Positions 36,195 through 45,327 of a stretch of 64,000 bases of DNA are shown here, piece by piece. The notes beneath the pieces were generated by a model. That model was not told the origin of the DNA, made no database searches, and saw nothing but the letters and a program-made list of their open reading frames with translations. The translations under genes and the position numbers were made by a program. This DNA is from Maritalea mobilis (lineage in GTDB: Bacteria; Pseudomonadota; Alphaproteobacteria; Rhizobiales; Devosiaceae). Position 1 is the first letter of the stretch, and each line of letters starts with the position of its first letter. The DNA is taken from assembly GCF_004363175.1 (NCBI RefSeq), contig NZ_SNYR01000002.1, forward strand, positions 620,001 through 684,000, given 5' to 3'.

Positions 36195-36797
36195 ATGTCG
36201 ATTGTGCGCAGCAAAAAAGAACTTGAAACAATTTATAGCGGCGTATCTGACGCATCTTTGGTGAAAGAAATCGACTTTTTAAGCGCTGGCTATCAGGCAT
36301 TTGTCACCCACTCGCCTTTTGTTATTCTCTCAACTATTGGCCCCGAGGGCACCGATGCCAGCCCGCGTGGCGACAAGGCCGGATTTGTGCGGATTGAAAC
36401 ACCACGCACGCTGTTGATGCCAGATCGGCGGGGGAATAACCGCATCGATAGTTTGCGCAATATTGTGCGCGATCCGCGCTGTAGTTTTATGTTTATGGTG
36501 CCGGGCAATGGCAATGTGTTGCGGGTAAATGGACGCGCCGAAATCGACATTGATGAAGCACTTTGCACCAGCTTTGAGATGGAAGGCAAAGCCCCGCGCA
36601 GCGTGATCCGCCTCCACATTGAAAAGGCCTATTTTCAGTGCGCGCGTGCCATTATGCGAGCAGAGCTTTGGAATGCCCACACGGCACCAGAACTGCCCAC
36701 CCCTGGCCAGATGATGAAAGAAATTACCGAAGGCGCTTTTGACGGCGACAGTTACGACAAAGAATGGCCAGAACGCGCAAAAACAAGCATGTGGTAA
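36195..36797 (+). CDS. Pyridoxamine 5'-phosphate oxidase-like flavoprotein
   Basis: 200 residues. FMN-binding split-barrel protein. Blocks FVILSTIGPEGTDASPRGDKAGFVRI, LLMPDRRGNNRIDSLRNI, VNGRAEI and a C-terminal KAYFQCARAIMRAELW fit the PPOX-type FMN proteins of about 200 residues. The ligand and reaction of this subgroup are not known. Starts 81 bases from the divergent hydrolase gene. Confidence 0.82.
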   Translation: MSIVRSKKELETIYSGVSDASLVKEIDFLSAGYQAFVTHSPFVILSTIGPEGTDASPRGDKAGFVRIETPRTLLMPDRRGNNRIDSLRNIVRDPRCSFMFMVPGNGNVLRVNGRAEIDIDEALCTSFEMEGKAPRSVIRLHIEKAYFQCARAIMRAELWNAHTAPELPTPGQMMKEITEGAFDGDSYDKEWPERAKTSMW

Positions 36798-37156
36798 GCA
36801 CTCAATTTATGTAACTATCTTCATGTAGCGCGTTCAGGAACGCCGCTAAATTTAAAAAGAGTTTTCTTCCTAAAAGAAGAAATTCACCCTCAAGGTAAGT
36901 ATAACTGACCTAAAATTCGTATAGTCGAGAACTTTTTTCACAGGGTGAAAATCATCGCCCTATTCGCACGATGAATACAAGTGTTCATGAAAAAAGTCTT
37001 GGAATCCGGCAGATAATTGGCTGGACCAATTTATCTATTCTTGATCAAGCATGTAGAAAATTGATCAAACCAATTCATCATCATAAATTTATTCTTGAAA
37101 ATCGCCGAAAGTACGCTACGCTCAATCCAAAATAAAAAAATCTGGGGGGAAGAGCG
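36798..37156. other. AT-rich intergenic region before the peptide ABC operon
   Basis: 359 bases, clearly richer in A and T than its surroundings. No gene seen. It contains the dyad AATTGG-N5-CCAATT (37015-37031), two TTGATCAA palindromes, and the ribosome site of the next gene. It should hold the operon's promoter and operators. Confidence 0.6.
37041..37068 (+). promoter_or_regulatory. Twin TTGATCAA palindromes, candidate operators
   Basis: Perfect palindrome TTGATCAA at 37041-37048 and again at 37061-37068, exactly 20 bases apart, about two DNA turns, so both face the same side. The flanking AATTGG-N5-CCAATT is a third dyad. Confidence 0.45.
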
Positions 37157-38143
37157 ATTAAGCCGGTATTAGATGTTACTGACTTAAGAACTGTGTTCCA
37201 TACTCAAGACGGCACGGTGCACGCGGTAAACGGCATCAGCTTTTATCTTGAGGAAGGTGAGTTATTAAGCGTAGTGGGGGAGAGCGGCTCTGGTAAGAGT
37301 GTGACCATGATGTCGCTGTTGAAATTGTTGCCGATACCACCAGCAGAAATTGTTGCTGGTACGGTGGAATTTGATGGTAAAAATCTCCTAGAGTTAGACC
37401 CTGAAGAACTGCGGCAAATCCGCGGTGGCGATATTGGGTTTATTTTCCAAGATCCAATGACTTCGTTGAACCCCGTGTTCAATGTTGGCTTCCAGATTAT
37501 GGAGCCATTGCAAGAGCATTTGGGACTTTCCAAAAAAGAGGCGCGCAAGCGCGCCATTGAGCTTTTAGAACTGGTTGGGATTCCCGGCGCGGCGGACCGA
37601 CTAAATGATTATCCTCACCAGTTTTCAGGTGGCATGCGCCAAAGGGTGATGATTGCCATTGCTCTGGCGTGTGACCCCAAAATTTTGATTGCGGATGAGC
37701 CGACAACTGCGCTGGATGTGACCATTCAGGCGCAAATTATCGAGTTGGTGAAAAAGCTGCGGCAAAAGCTTGGCATGGCGATTGTATGGATCACCCACGA
37801 TTTGGGCGTTGCCGCCGGCATTTCTGACCGCATCATGGTGATGTATGCCGGTTTTGTGGTGGAACACGCCAAGGTGAAAGACCTTTATAAGCGTCCATTG
37901 CACCCTTACACACGCGCCTTGTTGGCAACCCTGCCCACTGAAGATGATGAAGGCGAAGACCGGTTGAAATCTATTTCCGGTCTGCCCCCATCACTTTACG
38001 AATATCCAACCGCCTGCCCATTTGCACCTCGGTGTGAATTTGCCTTTGAGCGGTGCCAGAAAGAGAACCCGCTTCTGATGGAAATGGGCGATGGTCACCA
38101 AGTGGCCTGCTGGTGGGACGTGGAAAAGGGAGAGCCACGATGA
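37157..38143 (+). CDS. Peptide ABC transporter ATPase (OppD/DppD type), apparent ATT start
   Basis: 328 residues if it starts at the ATT codon at 37157. The frame then reads [18 protein letters not shown], the first strand of the ABC fold, and GGGGGGAAG lies 8 bases before. The first ATG/GTG/TTG that could replace it is the GTG at 37193, which removes 12 needed residues. Walker [13 protein letters not shown], signature [15 protein letters not shown] and Walker [14 protein letters not shown] are intact. The C-terminus has the cysteine block [14 protein letters not shown] of dipeptide/oligopeptide ATPases. First gene of the operon; overlaps the next by four bases. Confidence 0.9.
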   Translation: MKPVLDVTDLRTVFHTQDGTVHAVNGISFYLEEGELLSVVGESGSGKSVTMMSLLKLLPIPPAEIVAGTVEFDGKNLLELDPEELRQIRGGDIGFIFQDPMTSLNPVFNVGFQIMEPLQEHLGLSKKEARKRAIELLELVGIPGAADRLNDYPHQFSGGMRQRVMIAIALACDPKILIADEPTTALDVTIQAQIIELVKKLRQKLGMAIVWITHDLGVAAGISDRIMVMYAGFVVEHAKVKDLYKRPLHPYTRALLATLPTEDDEGEDRLKSISGLPPSLYEYPTACPFAPRCEFAFERCQKENPLLMEMGDGHQVACWWDVEKGEPR

Positions 38144-39123
38144 CCAAACATGATCAAGTGTTGGTGAAAGCCGACAATGTGAAGGTGCACTTCCCTATCC
38201 ATAAAGGGATTTTCAGAAAGCAAGTTGGCTCCGTGAAGGCGGTTGACGGCTTGACCTTTGAAATTCGCAAAGGGGAAACCCTTGGCCTTGTGGGCGAAAG
38301 TGGCTGTGGCAAATCCACAGCGGGCCGTGCCATGCTGCGCCTTTATGAACTGACCGAAGGGCAATTGGATTTTGAAGGCGTGGATATTGCCAGCCTTGAC
38401 CCGCACGCGCTGCGCGATATGCGCCCGCGCATGCAAATGATTTTCCAAGACCCGCAAGCCTGTTTGAACCCGCGCATGACCGTTGGGTCCATTATTGCGG
38501 AGCCCTTGGACGAGCACACCAACATGTCCACTGCCGAAAAACGCGAAAAGGTGAAAACCCTTTTGGATGCGGTGGGCATGAACCGGGATTATGTGAACCG
38601 CTATCCGCACGAATTTTCTGGCGGTCAGCGGCAACGTATCGGCATTGCCCGGGCCTTGGCGCTTGATCCAGACTTTATTGTTTGTGACGAGCCAATTGCG
38701 GCGCTTGACGTTTCAATTCAGGCGCAGGTTGTGAACCTACTTCAAGATATTCAGGAACGGATGGGGCTAACCTATTTGTTCATCTCTCACGATTTGAGCA
38801 TGGTGCGCCATATCGCTGACCGAGTGGCTGTGATGTATTTGGGCAAAATTGTTGAGTTGGCGGAAAAGCGCGATCTCTACAAAACCCCAAAACACCCTTA
38901 CACGCAGGCGCTTTTGTCGGCTGTTCCGGTGCCTGATCCAGATATTGAAGCCAAGCGGGAACATATTGTGCTGAAGGGCGATGTGCCCAGCCCAGCCAAC
39001 CCACCCAAAGGCTGTAATTTTTGCACGCGCTGCCCGATTGCGATTGATAAATGTCGCACAGAGGAACCGGAATTGCGCGAGCTTAAAACGGGCCAATTTG
39101 TGGCCTGCCATCTGGCGGAATAA
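38140..39123 (+). CDS. Peptide ABC transporter ATPase (OppF/DppF type)
   Basis: 327 residues from the ATG of an ATGA overlap with the previous gene; an upstream ATG 29 codons earlier falls inside that gene and is not used. Walker [13 protein letters not shown], signature [16 protein letters not shown], Walker [15 protein letters not shown]-terminal block [15 protein letters not shown] is richer in cysteine than usual and could bind an iron-sulfur cluster, as has been seen in DppD. Partner of the OppD-type subunit. Confidence 0.93.
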   Translation: MTKHDQVLVKADNVKVHFPIHKGIFRKQVGSVKAVDGLTFEIRKGETLGLVGESGCGKSTAGRAMLRLYELTEGQLDFEGVDIASLDPHALRDMRPRMQMIFQDPQACLNPRMTVGSIIAEPLDEHTNMSTAEKREKVKTLLDAVGMNRDYVNRYPHEFSGGQRQRIGIARALALDPDFIVCDEPIAALDVSIQAQVVNLLQDIQERMGLTYLFISHDLSMVRHIADRVAVMYLGKIVELAEKRDLYKTPKHPYTQALLSAVPVPDPDIEAKREHIVLKGDVPSPANPPKGCNFCTRCPIAIDKCRTEEPELRELKTGQFVACHLAE

Positions 39124-39126
39124 TTC

Positions 39127-39200
39127 GCCAGAAACCATTTCTGGCCGGGTTTAGCCCGGTCGGGGAAATCCCCAGCTTTCGGGCTGGGCGTTCGTCGCCC
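39127..39200 (+). other. Chain of five adjoining hairpins between the ATPase and binding-protein genes
   Basis: In order: GCCAGAAA/TTTCTGGC (39127-39145), CCGGG/CCCGG (39145-39159), GGGGA/TCCCC (39162-39173), CCCAGC/GCTGGG (39171-39188) and GGGCG/CGCCC (39186-39200). Neighbouring stems share bases, so some exclude each other. No T-run, so it is not a simple terminator. Confidence 0.7.
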
Positions 39201-39247
39201 TCAAAATAACAAGAAAGAGGGAGCGAGCTCTTAACCAGGAGGAAATA

Positions 39248-40951
39248 ATGCGTAAACTTAAAACTCTGATTATGGCTACTGCTGCGGCGTCTACGTTCGC
39301 AACAGCTGCTTTGGCAGAGCGCGGTTCTGACGGAAACCTGAACATTGCCTATTGGCAGGCGGTTTCTATTTTGAATCCATATCTGTCAGGCGGCACCAAG
39401 GATATCGAAGCCTCATCTTTGATCTTGGATCCTTTGGCCAACTATCGCCCAGATGGTTCAATGGAACCAGCTTTGGCGACAGAAATTCCGACCATTGAAA
39501 ATGGCGGCGTTTCAGAAGATTTGAAATCTATCACTTGGAAGTTGCGGGATGACGTTGTTTGGTCAGACGGCACACCATTTACTTCAGCCGACGTTGTGTT
39601 CTCAGCAAATTACTGCTTGGACCCAGAAGGCGGCTGTAACGCAGCATCAAACTTTGCTGATGTTGAAAGCGTTGAAGCGGTTGATGAGCACACTGTGAAA
39701 ATCAACTTCTCAGTGGCTAAGCCATTCCCATATGGCCCATTTGTTGGCGCAACAGCACCTGTTATCCAAGAAGCACAATTCAAGGATTGCATGGGCGCGA
39801 AAGCACCAGAATGTACTGAAGCTAACTTTGGCCCAATCGGCACTGGCCCGTTTGTTGTGGACGAGTTCCGCGCGAACGACGTTGTGACCTATAAAGCCAA
39901 CGAAAACTACCGTGATCCAGCACAGCCTGCGTTTGCAACTGTTGTGTTGAAAGGCGGCGGCGACAGTGCAGCAACCACACGCTCAGTGCTTGAAACAGGC
40001 GAGTTTGACTATGCTTGGAACGTTCAGGTTGAGCCAGAAGTACTTGACCAAATGATGGCTGCTGGTAAAGGCGAAATCATTTCTGCGTTCGGCACATCAG
40101 TTGAGCGTTTGATGGTTCAATTGACCAACCCAGACCCAGCATTGGGCGACAAGCGCGCAACAATCGAAGGTGGGCCACACCCATTCTTGAGCGATAAAGC
40201 TGTGCGTCAGGCCCTTTCAATGGCCATCGACCGGGATATCTTGGTTGAAGTTGGCTATGGTCCAAACGGCCAAGTGACATGTAACGTTTTGCCTGCACCT
40301 GAAATCTATGCCTCAACAGCAAATGATGCATGTAAAACACAGGACGTTGAAGGCGCGAAAGCGCTGCTTGACGAAGCTGGCTGGGTGCCAGGTTCAGATG
40401 GCATTCGTGAAAAAGACGGCGTTCGCTTGTCTATCCTTTACCAAACATCCACCAACTCTGTTCGCCAAGGCACACAAGCTTTGATCAAGCAGATGTGGCA
40501 GGAAATTGGTGTTGAAACAGAGCTACGCAACATCGACGCTGGCGTGTTCTTCGGTGGTGACCAATCTTCACCAGACACATTCCAGAAGTTCTTTGCTGAC
40601 ATCGAAATGTACACCAACAACTTCGATGGTACTGACCCCGAAGCCTATATGGGCAACTGGGTATGCTCAGAAATTCCTTCACCAGCCAACCAGTGGATCG
40701 GCAACAACATGCCTCGCTTCTGCTCAGAAGAGTATAACGCTTTGAGCGCAGAAATGGGCAAGACAGCTTCAATCGAGAAGCGTGCCGAATTGGCGAAGAA
40801 GATGAACGACATGCTGATGCAGGAATATGTGATTATTCCATTGATCCACCGTGGTCGCGTATCTGCAGCGTCTAACACACTTGGCAATGTTGTGCTGAAC
40901 CCATGGGATTCAGAATTGGCATTCGCTGAAGAGTGGACACGTCTTGACTAA
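39248..40951 (+). CDS. Extracellular peptide-binding protein (SBP family 5)
   Basis: 567 residues. Signal peptide MRKLKTLIMATAAASTFATA with cleavage likely after ALA. The mature protein follows the DppA/OppA pattern: LDPLANYRPDGSMEPALATE, ITWKLRDDVVWSDGTPFTSADVVFS and GTGPFVVDEFRAND. It captures the substrate in the periplasm for the permease pair downstream. Several cysteine pairs suggest disulfides. A good ribosome site (AGGAGG) follows the hairpin chain, so it may be made in excess of the ATPases. Peptides are the default substrate; other ligands are possible. Confidence 0.93.
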   Translation: MRKLKTLIMATAAASTFATAALAERGSDGNLNIAYWQAVSILNPYLSGGTKDIEASSLILDPLANYRPDGSMEPALATEIPTIENGGVSEDLKSITWKLRDDVVWSDGTPFTSADVVFSANYCLDPEGGCNAASNFADVESVEAVDEHTVKINFSVAKPFPYGPFVGATAPVIQEAQFKDCMGAKAPECTEANFGPIGTGPFVVDEFRANDVVTYKANENYRDPAQPAFATVVLKGGGDSAATTRSVLETGEFDYAWNVQVEPEVLDQMMAAGKGEIISAFGTSVERLMVQLTNPDPALGDKRATIEGGPHPFLSDKAVRQALSMAIDRDILVEVGYGPNGQVTCNVLPAPEIYASTANDACKTQDVEGAKALLDEAGWVPGSDGIREKDGVRLSILYQTSTNSVRQGTQALIKQMWQEIGVETELRNIDAGVFFGGDQSSPDTFQKFFADIEMYTNNFDGTDPEAYMGNWVCSEIPSPANQWIGNNMPRFCSEEYNALSAEMGKTASIEKRAELAKKMNDMLMQEYVIIPLIHRGRVSAASNTLGNVVLNPWDSELAFAEEWTRLD

Positions 40952-40958
40952 TCAAACT

Positions 40959-40985
40959 GATGGGGCGCGCTTGGCGCGCTCCATC
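40959..40985 (+). other. Intercistronic stem-loop after the binding-protein gene
   Basis: 12-base arms (40959-40970 and 40974-40985) pair with a single G-T mismatch, loop TTG. There is no T-run after it. Stem-loops at this place often protect the upstream binding-protein mRNA. Confidence 0.75.
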
Positions 40986-41026
40986 CTTCCCAATTTTGGG
41001 CAATAATATAGTGTTGGGGAACTTTC

Positions 41027-42037
41027 ATGCTGAATTACACCCTTAGGCGTTTGCTCTTTGCGATCCCTACCCTGTTGGTGATCAGCTTCATTATCTTCGT
41101 GATATTGGACCTTGCGCCGGGGGATCCGACCGGCAATCTGCCACTGACCATTCCTGCCGAAGTGCGCGCGAAAATCCGCGAAAGCCTTGGCGTTGGTGAA
41201 CCGATCCACATCGCCTATTTCAAATGGCTACGGGGCTTTTTCGTCTATGAGCCGCTGCATTGGCTAGATCAAATTGGCATCACCATTGGCGACCCTTCTG
41301 AACGGGCGCGGATTATTTCTTATGCCACACGTGGCCCCGTGTTCGATTTGATCATGGAACGCATTCCACAAACATTGTGGGTGGTTGGCCTTTCTTACGT
41401 GTTTGGCATTCTGATCGCTGTGCCGATCGGGGTGATTTCAGCCTATAAACAATATTCATGGTTCGACCAGTTGGGGACATTTATCTCCATGGTGGGCTTC
41501 TCTGTTCCAACTTTCTTCACCGGCCTGTTGATGATTGTGATCTTCTCGGTGCAATTGCAATGGTTCCCATCGGTTTATGACACCACATTGGAAGTGAACA
41601 GTTGGGACACCTTTATGCTGCAAGTGCGGCAGATGGTGATGCCTGTAACCGTGTTGGCACTTTATAACGCTTCGCAAATCTCTCGCTTTATGCGTGCTTC
41701 CATGCTTGATAATCTGACGCAAGATTATGTGCGCACGGCACGCGCCAAAGGCATGGCCGAAAAAGTGGTGGTGCTGACCCATGTGTTGCGCAACTCACTT
41801 ATTCCGGTTGTGACGGTAATTGCATTGGGCATTCCCACCATCTTCTCAGGCGCGATCATCACCGAGCAGATTTTCCGGGTGAACGGCCTTGGCCAATTGT
41901 TGATTATTGGCATTCAGGGCAGTGACTTCCCACTTGTGCAAACATTGACCTTTATTTTCGCCATTCTGATTGTGCTGTTCAATCTGATTGCAGACGTGAT
42001 TTATGGCATTCTCGACCCAAGGATCCGCTATGACTGA
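41027..42037 (+). CDS. Peptide ABC transporter permease (OppB/DppB type)
   Basis: 336 residues, six membrane helices. N-terminus LNYTLRRLLFAIPTLLVISF and the coupling loop YVRTARAKGMAEKVVVLTHV are typical; the C-terminus ends DVIYGILDPRIRYD. It overlaps the next permease gene by 8 bases (ATGACTGA). The segment near residue 60-110 (GFFVYEPLHWLDQIGITIGD) is somewhat longer than in the enteric protein. Confidence 0.94.
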   Translation: MLNYTLRRLLFAIPTLLVISFIIFVILDLAPGDPTGNLPLTIPAEVRAKIRESLGVGEPIHIAYFKWLRGFFVYEPLHWLDQIGITIGDPSERARIISYATRGPVFDLIMERIPQTLWVVGLSYVFGILIAVPIGVISAYKQYSWFDQLGTFISMVGFSVPTFFTGLLMIVIFSVQLQWFPSVYDTTLEVNSWDTFMLQVRQMVMPVTVLALYNASQISRFMRASMLDNLTQDYVRTARAKGMAEKVVVLTHVLRNSLIPVVTVIALGIPTIFSGAIITEQIFRVNGLGQLLIIGIQGSDFPLVQTLTFIFAILIVLFNLIADVIYGILDPRIRYD

Positions 42038-42944
42038 TCAGGCAGCAACCACAGCATTGGGCCGGCCACAGCGCTCGCTTTGGGGCGATGTGATCCGCCA
42101 ATTCTTAAAGCATAAGGGCGGCGTGGCCGGACTGGTCATTTTTCTCTTCATCGTTTTTGCGGTGGTGTTTGGCCCTTATATTCACACGATTGATCCGCAA
42201 TATCTTGATATTCGGAACAAGAATTTGGGGCCAACATGGGAACACCCTATGGGTACCGACAATTTGGGGCGTGACGGGCTGGCACAAGTGCTCAGCGGCG
42301 GACGCGTTTCGCTGGCGGTGGGCATTGCCGCCATGGCACTCTCCTTGTTGCTGGGCACATTGATCGGCATTTTGGCGGGCTTTTTCCGCAAGTTGGATGG
42401 GCCGTTGATGCGAACCACCGACTTGTTCCTGGCGCTGCCAATTTTGCCCCTCTTGCTGGTGATCATCCTGTTGTTCCGCGACACATTGCGCTCAGCCTTT
42501 GGGCCGGAAACCGGCATCTTTTTGCTGATTGTATTTGTGATCGGCATCACCAGTTGGATGAACACCGCACGGATTGTGCGTGGTGAAGTGCTGGCGGTGA
42601 AAGAACGCGAATTTGTGTTGGCCGCCCGCTCCATCGGCACGGGCTCACTCAAAACAATTGGACGGCATATTTTCCCCAACGTTTTGAGCCCGGTTATGGT
42701 GTCAGCCACATTGGGCATTGCCAATGCGATCATCACCGAAAGCGCGCTGAGCTTTTTGGGCCTTGGCTTCCCATCTGACTTCCCGACTTGGGGCCGTCTA
42801 CTTTATGATGGTGCGAACTTTATGACCCTTAATCCGGCGCGTGTAATTTGGCCTGGTTTGGCCATCTCCCTCACCGTGTTGAGCGTCAATTATATTGGCG
42901 ATGGTGTGCGCGACGCGCTGGACCCACGTATTCGTGGCCGGTAA
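42030..42944 (+). CDS. Peptide ABC transporter permease (OppC/DppC type)
   Basis: 304 residues from MTDQAATTALG; an ATG 9 codons earlier lies inside the previous gene. It has the N-terminal OppC helix, HPMGTDNLGRD, the coupling loop FVLAARSIGTGSLKTIGRHI and the end DALDPRIRGR. Last gene of ATPase-ATPase-binding protein-permease-permease, followed by a terminator. Confidence 0.94.
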   Translation: MTDQAATTALGRPQRSLWGDVIRQFLKHKGGVAGLVIFLFIVFAVVFGPYIHTIDPQYLDIRNKNLGPTWEHPMGTDNLGRDGLAQVLSGGRVSLAVGIAAMALSLLLGTLIGILAGFFRKLDGPLMRTTDLFLALPILPLLLVIILLFRDTLRSAFGPETGIFLLIVFVIGITSWMNTARIVRGEVLAVKEREFVLAARSIGTGSLKTIGRHIFPNVLSPVMVSATLGIANAIITESALSFLGLGFPSDFPTWGRLLYDGANFMTLNPARVIWPGLAISLTVLSVNYIGDGVRDALDPRIRGR

Positions 42945-42968
42945 ACACCACTTATCTTGAATTGAAAG

Positions 42969-42992
42969 CGGCGCCATTTCAGGCGCCGTTTT
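42969..42992 (+). terminator. Terminator of the peptide ABC operon
   Basis: Stem CGGCGCC (42969-42975) / GGCGCCG (42982-42988) followed by TTTT. Confidence 0.85.
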
Positions 42993-43025
42993 CATTTAAA
43001 TGTGGGTTAAACACCGCCTTTTCCC

Positions 43026-43054
43026 TTGACTTGAAAGGGATTCTCCATCATAAC
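43026..43054 (+). promoter_or_regulatory. Candidate rplU promoter
   Basis: TTGACT (43026-43031), 17-base spacer, CATAAC (43049-43054). The leader to the rplU start is about 155 bases and has a hairpin AAAGGC/GCCTTT (43182-43187/43196-43201) directly before the ribosome site, a possible autoregulatory element. Confidence 0.55.
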
Positions 43055-43215
43055 CGCCATCGAATTGAAGCGTAGCTGGGGACAGTTGCGCCTATTTTCA
43101 TTGGAAAAACTGCAGCTTAAGGCTTTCAGGTTTGCCTGAATAAAGTCCGGAAATCCGGCGCCGCACAGCGCGTGACAACACAAAGGCCGTTGAACGCCTT
43201 TTGAAAGGAAAGAAT

Positions 43216-43812
43216 ATGTTTGCTGTGATTAAGACAGGCGGCAAGCAGTATAAAGTTGCTGCTGATGACGTCTTGACGATTGAAAAACTAACCGCCGAAG
43301 CTGGCGACACCGTAACATTTGATGAAGTGTTGATGGTTGGCGCAGAAGGCGACGTGACAATCGGTTCACCTTTGGTTGAAGGTGCTTCTGTTGTTGCTGA
43401 GTTGGTTGAGCAAAAGCGCGATAAAAAGGTGATCATCTTCAAAAAGAAGCGTCGCCAAAACTATCGTCGTAAAAACGGTCACCGTCAGCATTTGAGCGTT
43501 GTGCGCATCACTGACATTTTGACCGGTGGCGCAAAGCCAAAGGCAACAAAGAAAGCTGCACCTAAAAAAGAGGCAGCGAAAACCGAAGCACCTGCTGCTA
43601 AAGCAGATGCACAAGACGATTTGAAATTGATCTCTGGTGTTGGCCCAGCATTGGAAAAGAAATTGCACGCAGCTGGCGTGACTTCTTTGAAACAAGTGGC
43701 CGAGTTCACCAAAGAAGACATTGAACGCATTGATGCAGAGCTGAACTTTAAAGGCCGCATTGAACGCGAAGATTGGATTGGCCAAGCCAAAGAAATGCTG
43801 GCTGGCAAGTAA
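43216..43812 (+). CDS. rplU: 50S ribosomal protein L21 with C-terminal helix-hairpin-helix extension
   Basis: 198 residues from [14 protein letters not shown] (AAAGGAAAGAAT before it). The first 100 or so residues are normal L21, ending in the basic [16 protein letters not shown] region. A Lys-Ala-rich linker then leads to a domain [20 protein letters not shown] that resembles helix-hairpin-helix DNA/RNA-binding modules. Such long L21 proteins are common in Rhizobiales; the role of the tail is not known to me. Followed after 18 bases by rpmA. Confidence 0.95.
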   Translation: MFAVIKTGGKQYKVAADDVLTIEKLTAEAGDTVTFDEVLMVGAEGDVTIGSPLVEGASVVAELVEQKRDKKVIIFKKKRRQNYRRKNGHRQHLSVVRITDILTGGAKPKATKKAAPKKEAAKTEAPAAKADAQDDLKLISGVGPALEKKLHAAGVTSLKQVAEFTKEDIERIDAELNFKGRIEREDWIGQAKEMLAGK

Positions 43813-43830
43813 GTTATAGGAGACTGACAA

Positions 43831-44097
43831 ATGGCACATAAAAAAGCAGGCGGTTCATCCCGTAACGGTCGTGATTCAGCTGGTCGTCGTCTCGGCGTGA
43901 AGAAATTTGGTGGCGAGCACGTAGTGCCTGGCAACATTCTCGTGCGTCAACGCGGCACAAAATGGAATCCAGGTGAAAATGTGGGTCTTGGCAAAGACCA
44001 CACAATTTATGCGCTTGTGGAAGGCAAAGTGACCTTCTCAACACGTCGCAACAACAAGACTTTTGTATCTGTGATGCCACAAGAGGCAGCAGAATAA
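43831..44097 (+). CDS. rpmA: 50S ribosomal protein L27
   Basis: 88 residues, [20 protein letters not shown], intact family N-terminus without the cleaved extension of some Gram-positives. It lies near the peptidyl-transferase centre. Ribosome site AGGAG. Co-transcribed with rplU and followed by a terminator. Confidence 0.97.
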   Translation: MAHKKAGGSSRNGRDSAGRRLGVKKFGGEHVVPGNILVRQRGTKWNPGENVGLGKDHTIYALVEGKVTFSTRRNNKTFVSVMPQEAAE

Positions 44098-44172
44098 CGG
44101 CGGTTCACATATCATCCGCCGGTTTAACCAAACCCCGGCGGATCAGATGACACGCTAAAGCTTCAAAGTTTT

Positions 44173-44204
44173 AAAGGGGATTGGTGAAAACCGGTCCCCT
44201 TTTT
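44173..44204 (+). terminator. rplU-rpmA terminator
   Basis: Stem AAAGGGGA (44173-44180) / TCCCCTTT (44195-44202), internal GGT/ACC pairing, T-run after. Genes downstream may be read through or have their own promoter. Confidence 0.8.
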
Positions 44205-44219
44205 GTTTGGAGCAATAAA

Positions 44220-44783
44220 ATGACTAAATCAGTTTTGAAAACCACTCTTCCTTCAACCATCCGTTCTAAACGTTTGGTGATGCGTCCGCTTGGCGGTCAG
44301 GATGTGGCGCAACTGGTGGTGCTCGCAAACAATAAGAAAATCGCAGATGTGTTGGCGCGGTTGCCGCACCCTTATACCGACGATGACGCCCATTATTTTA
44401 TTAATTTGGCCAATTCAGACGGGGAAGAAAAAGTGTGGGCCATCACCCTTGATGACGCACTTGTTGGTGTGTGTGGCCTCACCTTCAGCGCTGAAACGCC
44501 AGCCCCTGAACTTGGATATTGGTTAGGGGAACCCTTTTGGGGCCAAGGTATTGGTTCTGAAGCGATTTCCGCTTTGTTGAACGCGGTGAAAGAAACGGAA
44601 AATGGGGCGGAACTTTTCGCCCGTTGTCTCGTTTCCAACAAGGCTTCTGCAGCATTGCTCGCCAAGTGCGGCTTTGTGCACCAGAAGACTCTCACCGAAG
44701 ATTGCGGCCGACATGCCGACAAGGAAATGCACCATTTCCTGTTCAACCACAAAGACGAGCGGATAGATCATGACTTACATTGA
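44220..44783 (+). CDS. GNAT-family N-acetyltransferase (first of three)
   Basis: 187 residues from MTKSVLKT, with GGAG upstream; an ATG 13 codons earlier falls in the terminator. RimJ/RimL-like pattern: SKRLVMRPL, then ELGYWLGEPFWGQGIGSEAI (acetyl-CoA loop), SNKASAALLAKCGF. Acetylates an amine; substrate unknown. Overlaps the next gene by 14 bases. Genes of this kind often lie between rpmA and obgE in Rhizobiales. Confidence 0.85.
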   Translation: MTKSVLKTTLPSTIRSKRLVMRPLGGQDVAQLVVLANNKKIADVLARLPHPYTDDDAHYFINLANSDGEEKVWAITLDDALVGVCGLTFSAETPAPELGYWLGEPFWGQGIGSEAISALLNAVKETENGAELFARCLVSNKASAALLAKCGFVHQKTLTEDCGRHADKEMHHFLFNHKDERIDHDLH

Positions 44784-45327
44784 AACGAAGAACCTATTGC
44801 TGCGTCCGGTTGAAATTGGGGATGCGGCGAACCTTGCCGAGGCGTTGAACGATTTTGAAATTGCCCGGAACCTGAAAAATGTGCCCACCCCCTGCCGGCC
44901 AAAAGATGTTTTGGCGTGGTTGGGCCGGACTGTGCATGATCGCTCGCGCGACAATATCGCCTTTATCGTTGAAGTGGAGCCCATGAAACTGGGCGGTTTG
45001 ATCGATTTTGGCAAAACAGATCGCGGCGTAAATGTCGGCTATTGGCTGAAAAAGCAATATTGGGGCAAAGGCCATATGAGCGAAGCGATGCACGCTGCGC
45101 TTGATTGGTATTTCTTGGAAGATGATCGGGACTTTATTGTTTCTGACATCTTTGAAGACAATTTTGCTTCACGTCGCTTGCAGGCCAAACTGGGTTTTGA
45201 AGAAGTAGGCACCTGCCAATTCAATTGCCAAACCCGCGGCGAAACCGTGACCGCTGTGGACACAGTTTTAACCCGGCAAGCCTATTGGAACCTTCGGAGA
45301 GAACGCCATGCTGAAATTAGCCACTGA
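44770..45327 (+). CDS. GNAT-family N-acetyltransferase (second of three)
   Basis: 185 residues. TKNLLLRPVEIGDA at the start, VGYWLKKQYWGKGHMSEAMH for the acetyl-CoA loop, and SRRLQAKLGFEEVG at the end. Similar to its two neighbours and probably a duplicate. Overlaps the first gene by 14 bases and the third by 20. Confidence 0.85.
   Translation: MTYIETKNLLLRPVEIGDAANLAEALNDFEIARNLKNVPTPCRPKDVLAWLGRTVHDRSRDNIAFIVEVEPMKLGGLIDFGKTDRGVNVGYWLKKQYWGKGHMSEAMHAALDWYFLEDDRDFIVSDIFEDNFASRRLQAKLGFEEVGTCQFNCQTRGETVTAVDTVLTRQAYWNLRRERHAEISH

Noticed and set aside
42003-42944. Frameshift or fusion between the two peptide permeases
   Set aside because: The 8-base ATGACTGA overlap is a normal coupled junction and both proteins are full length.
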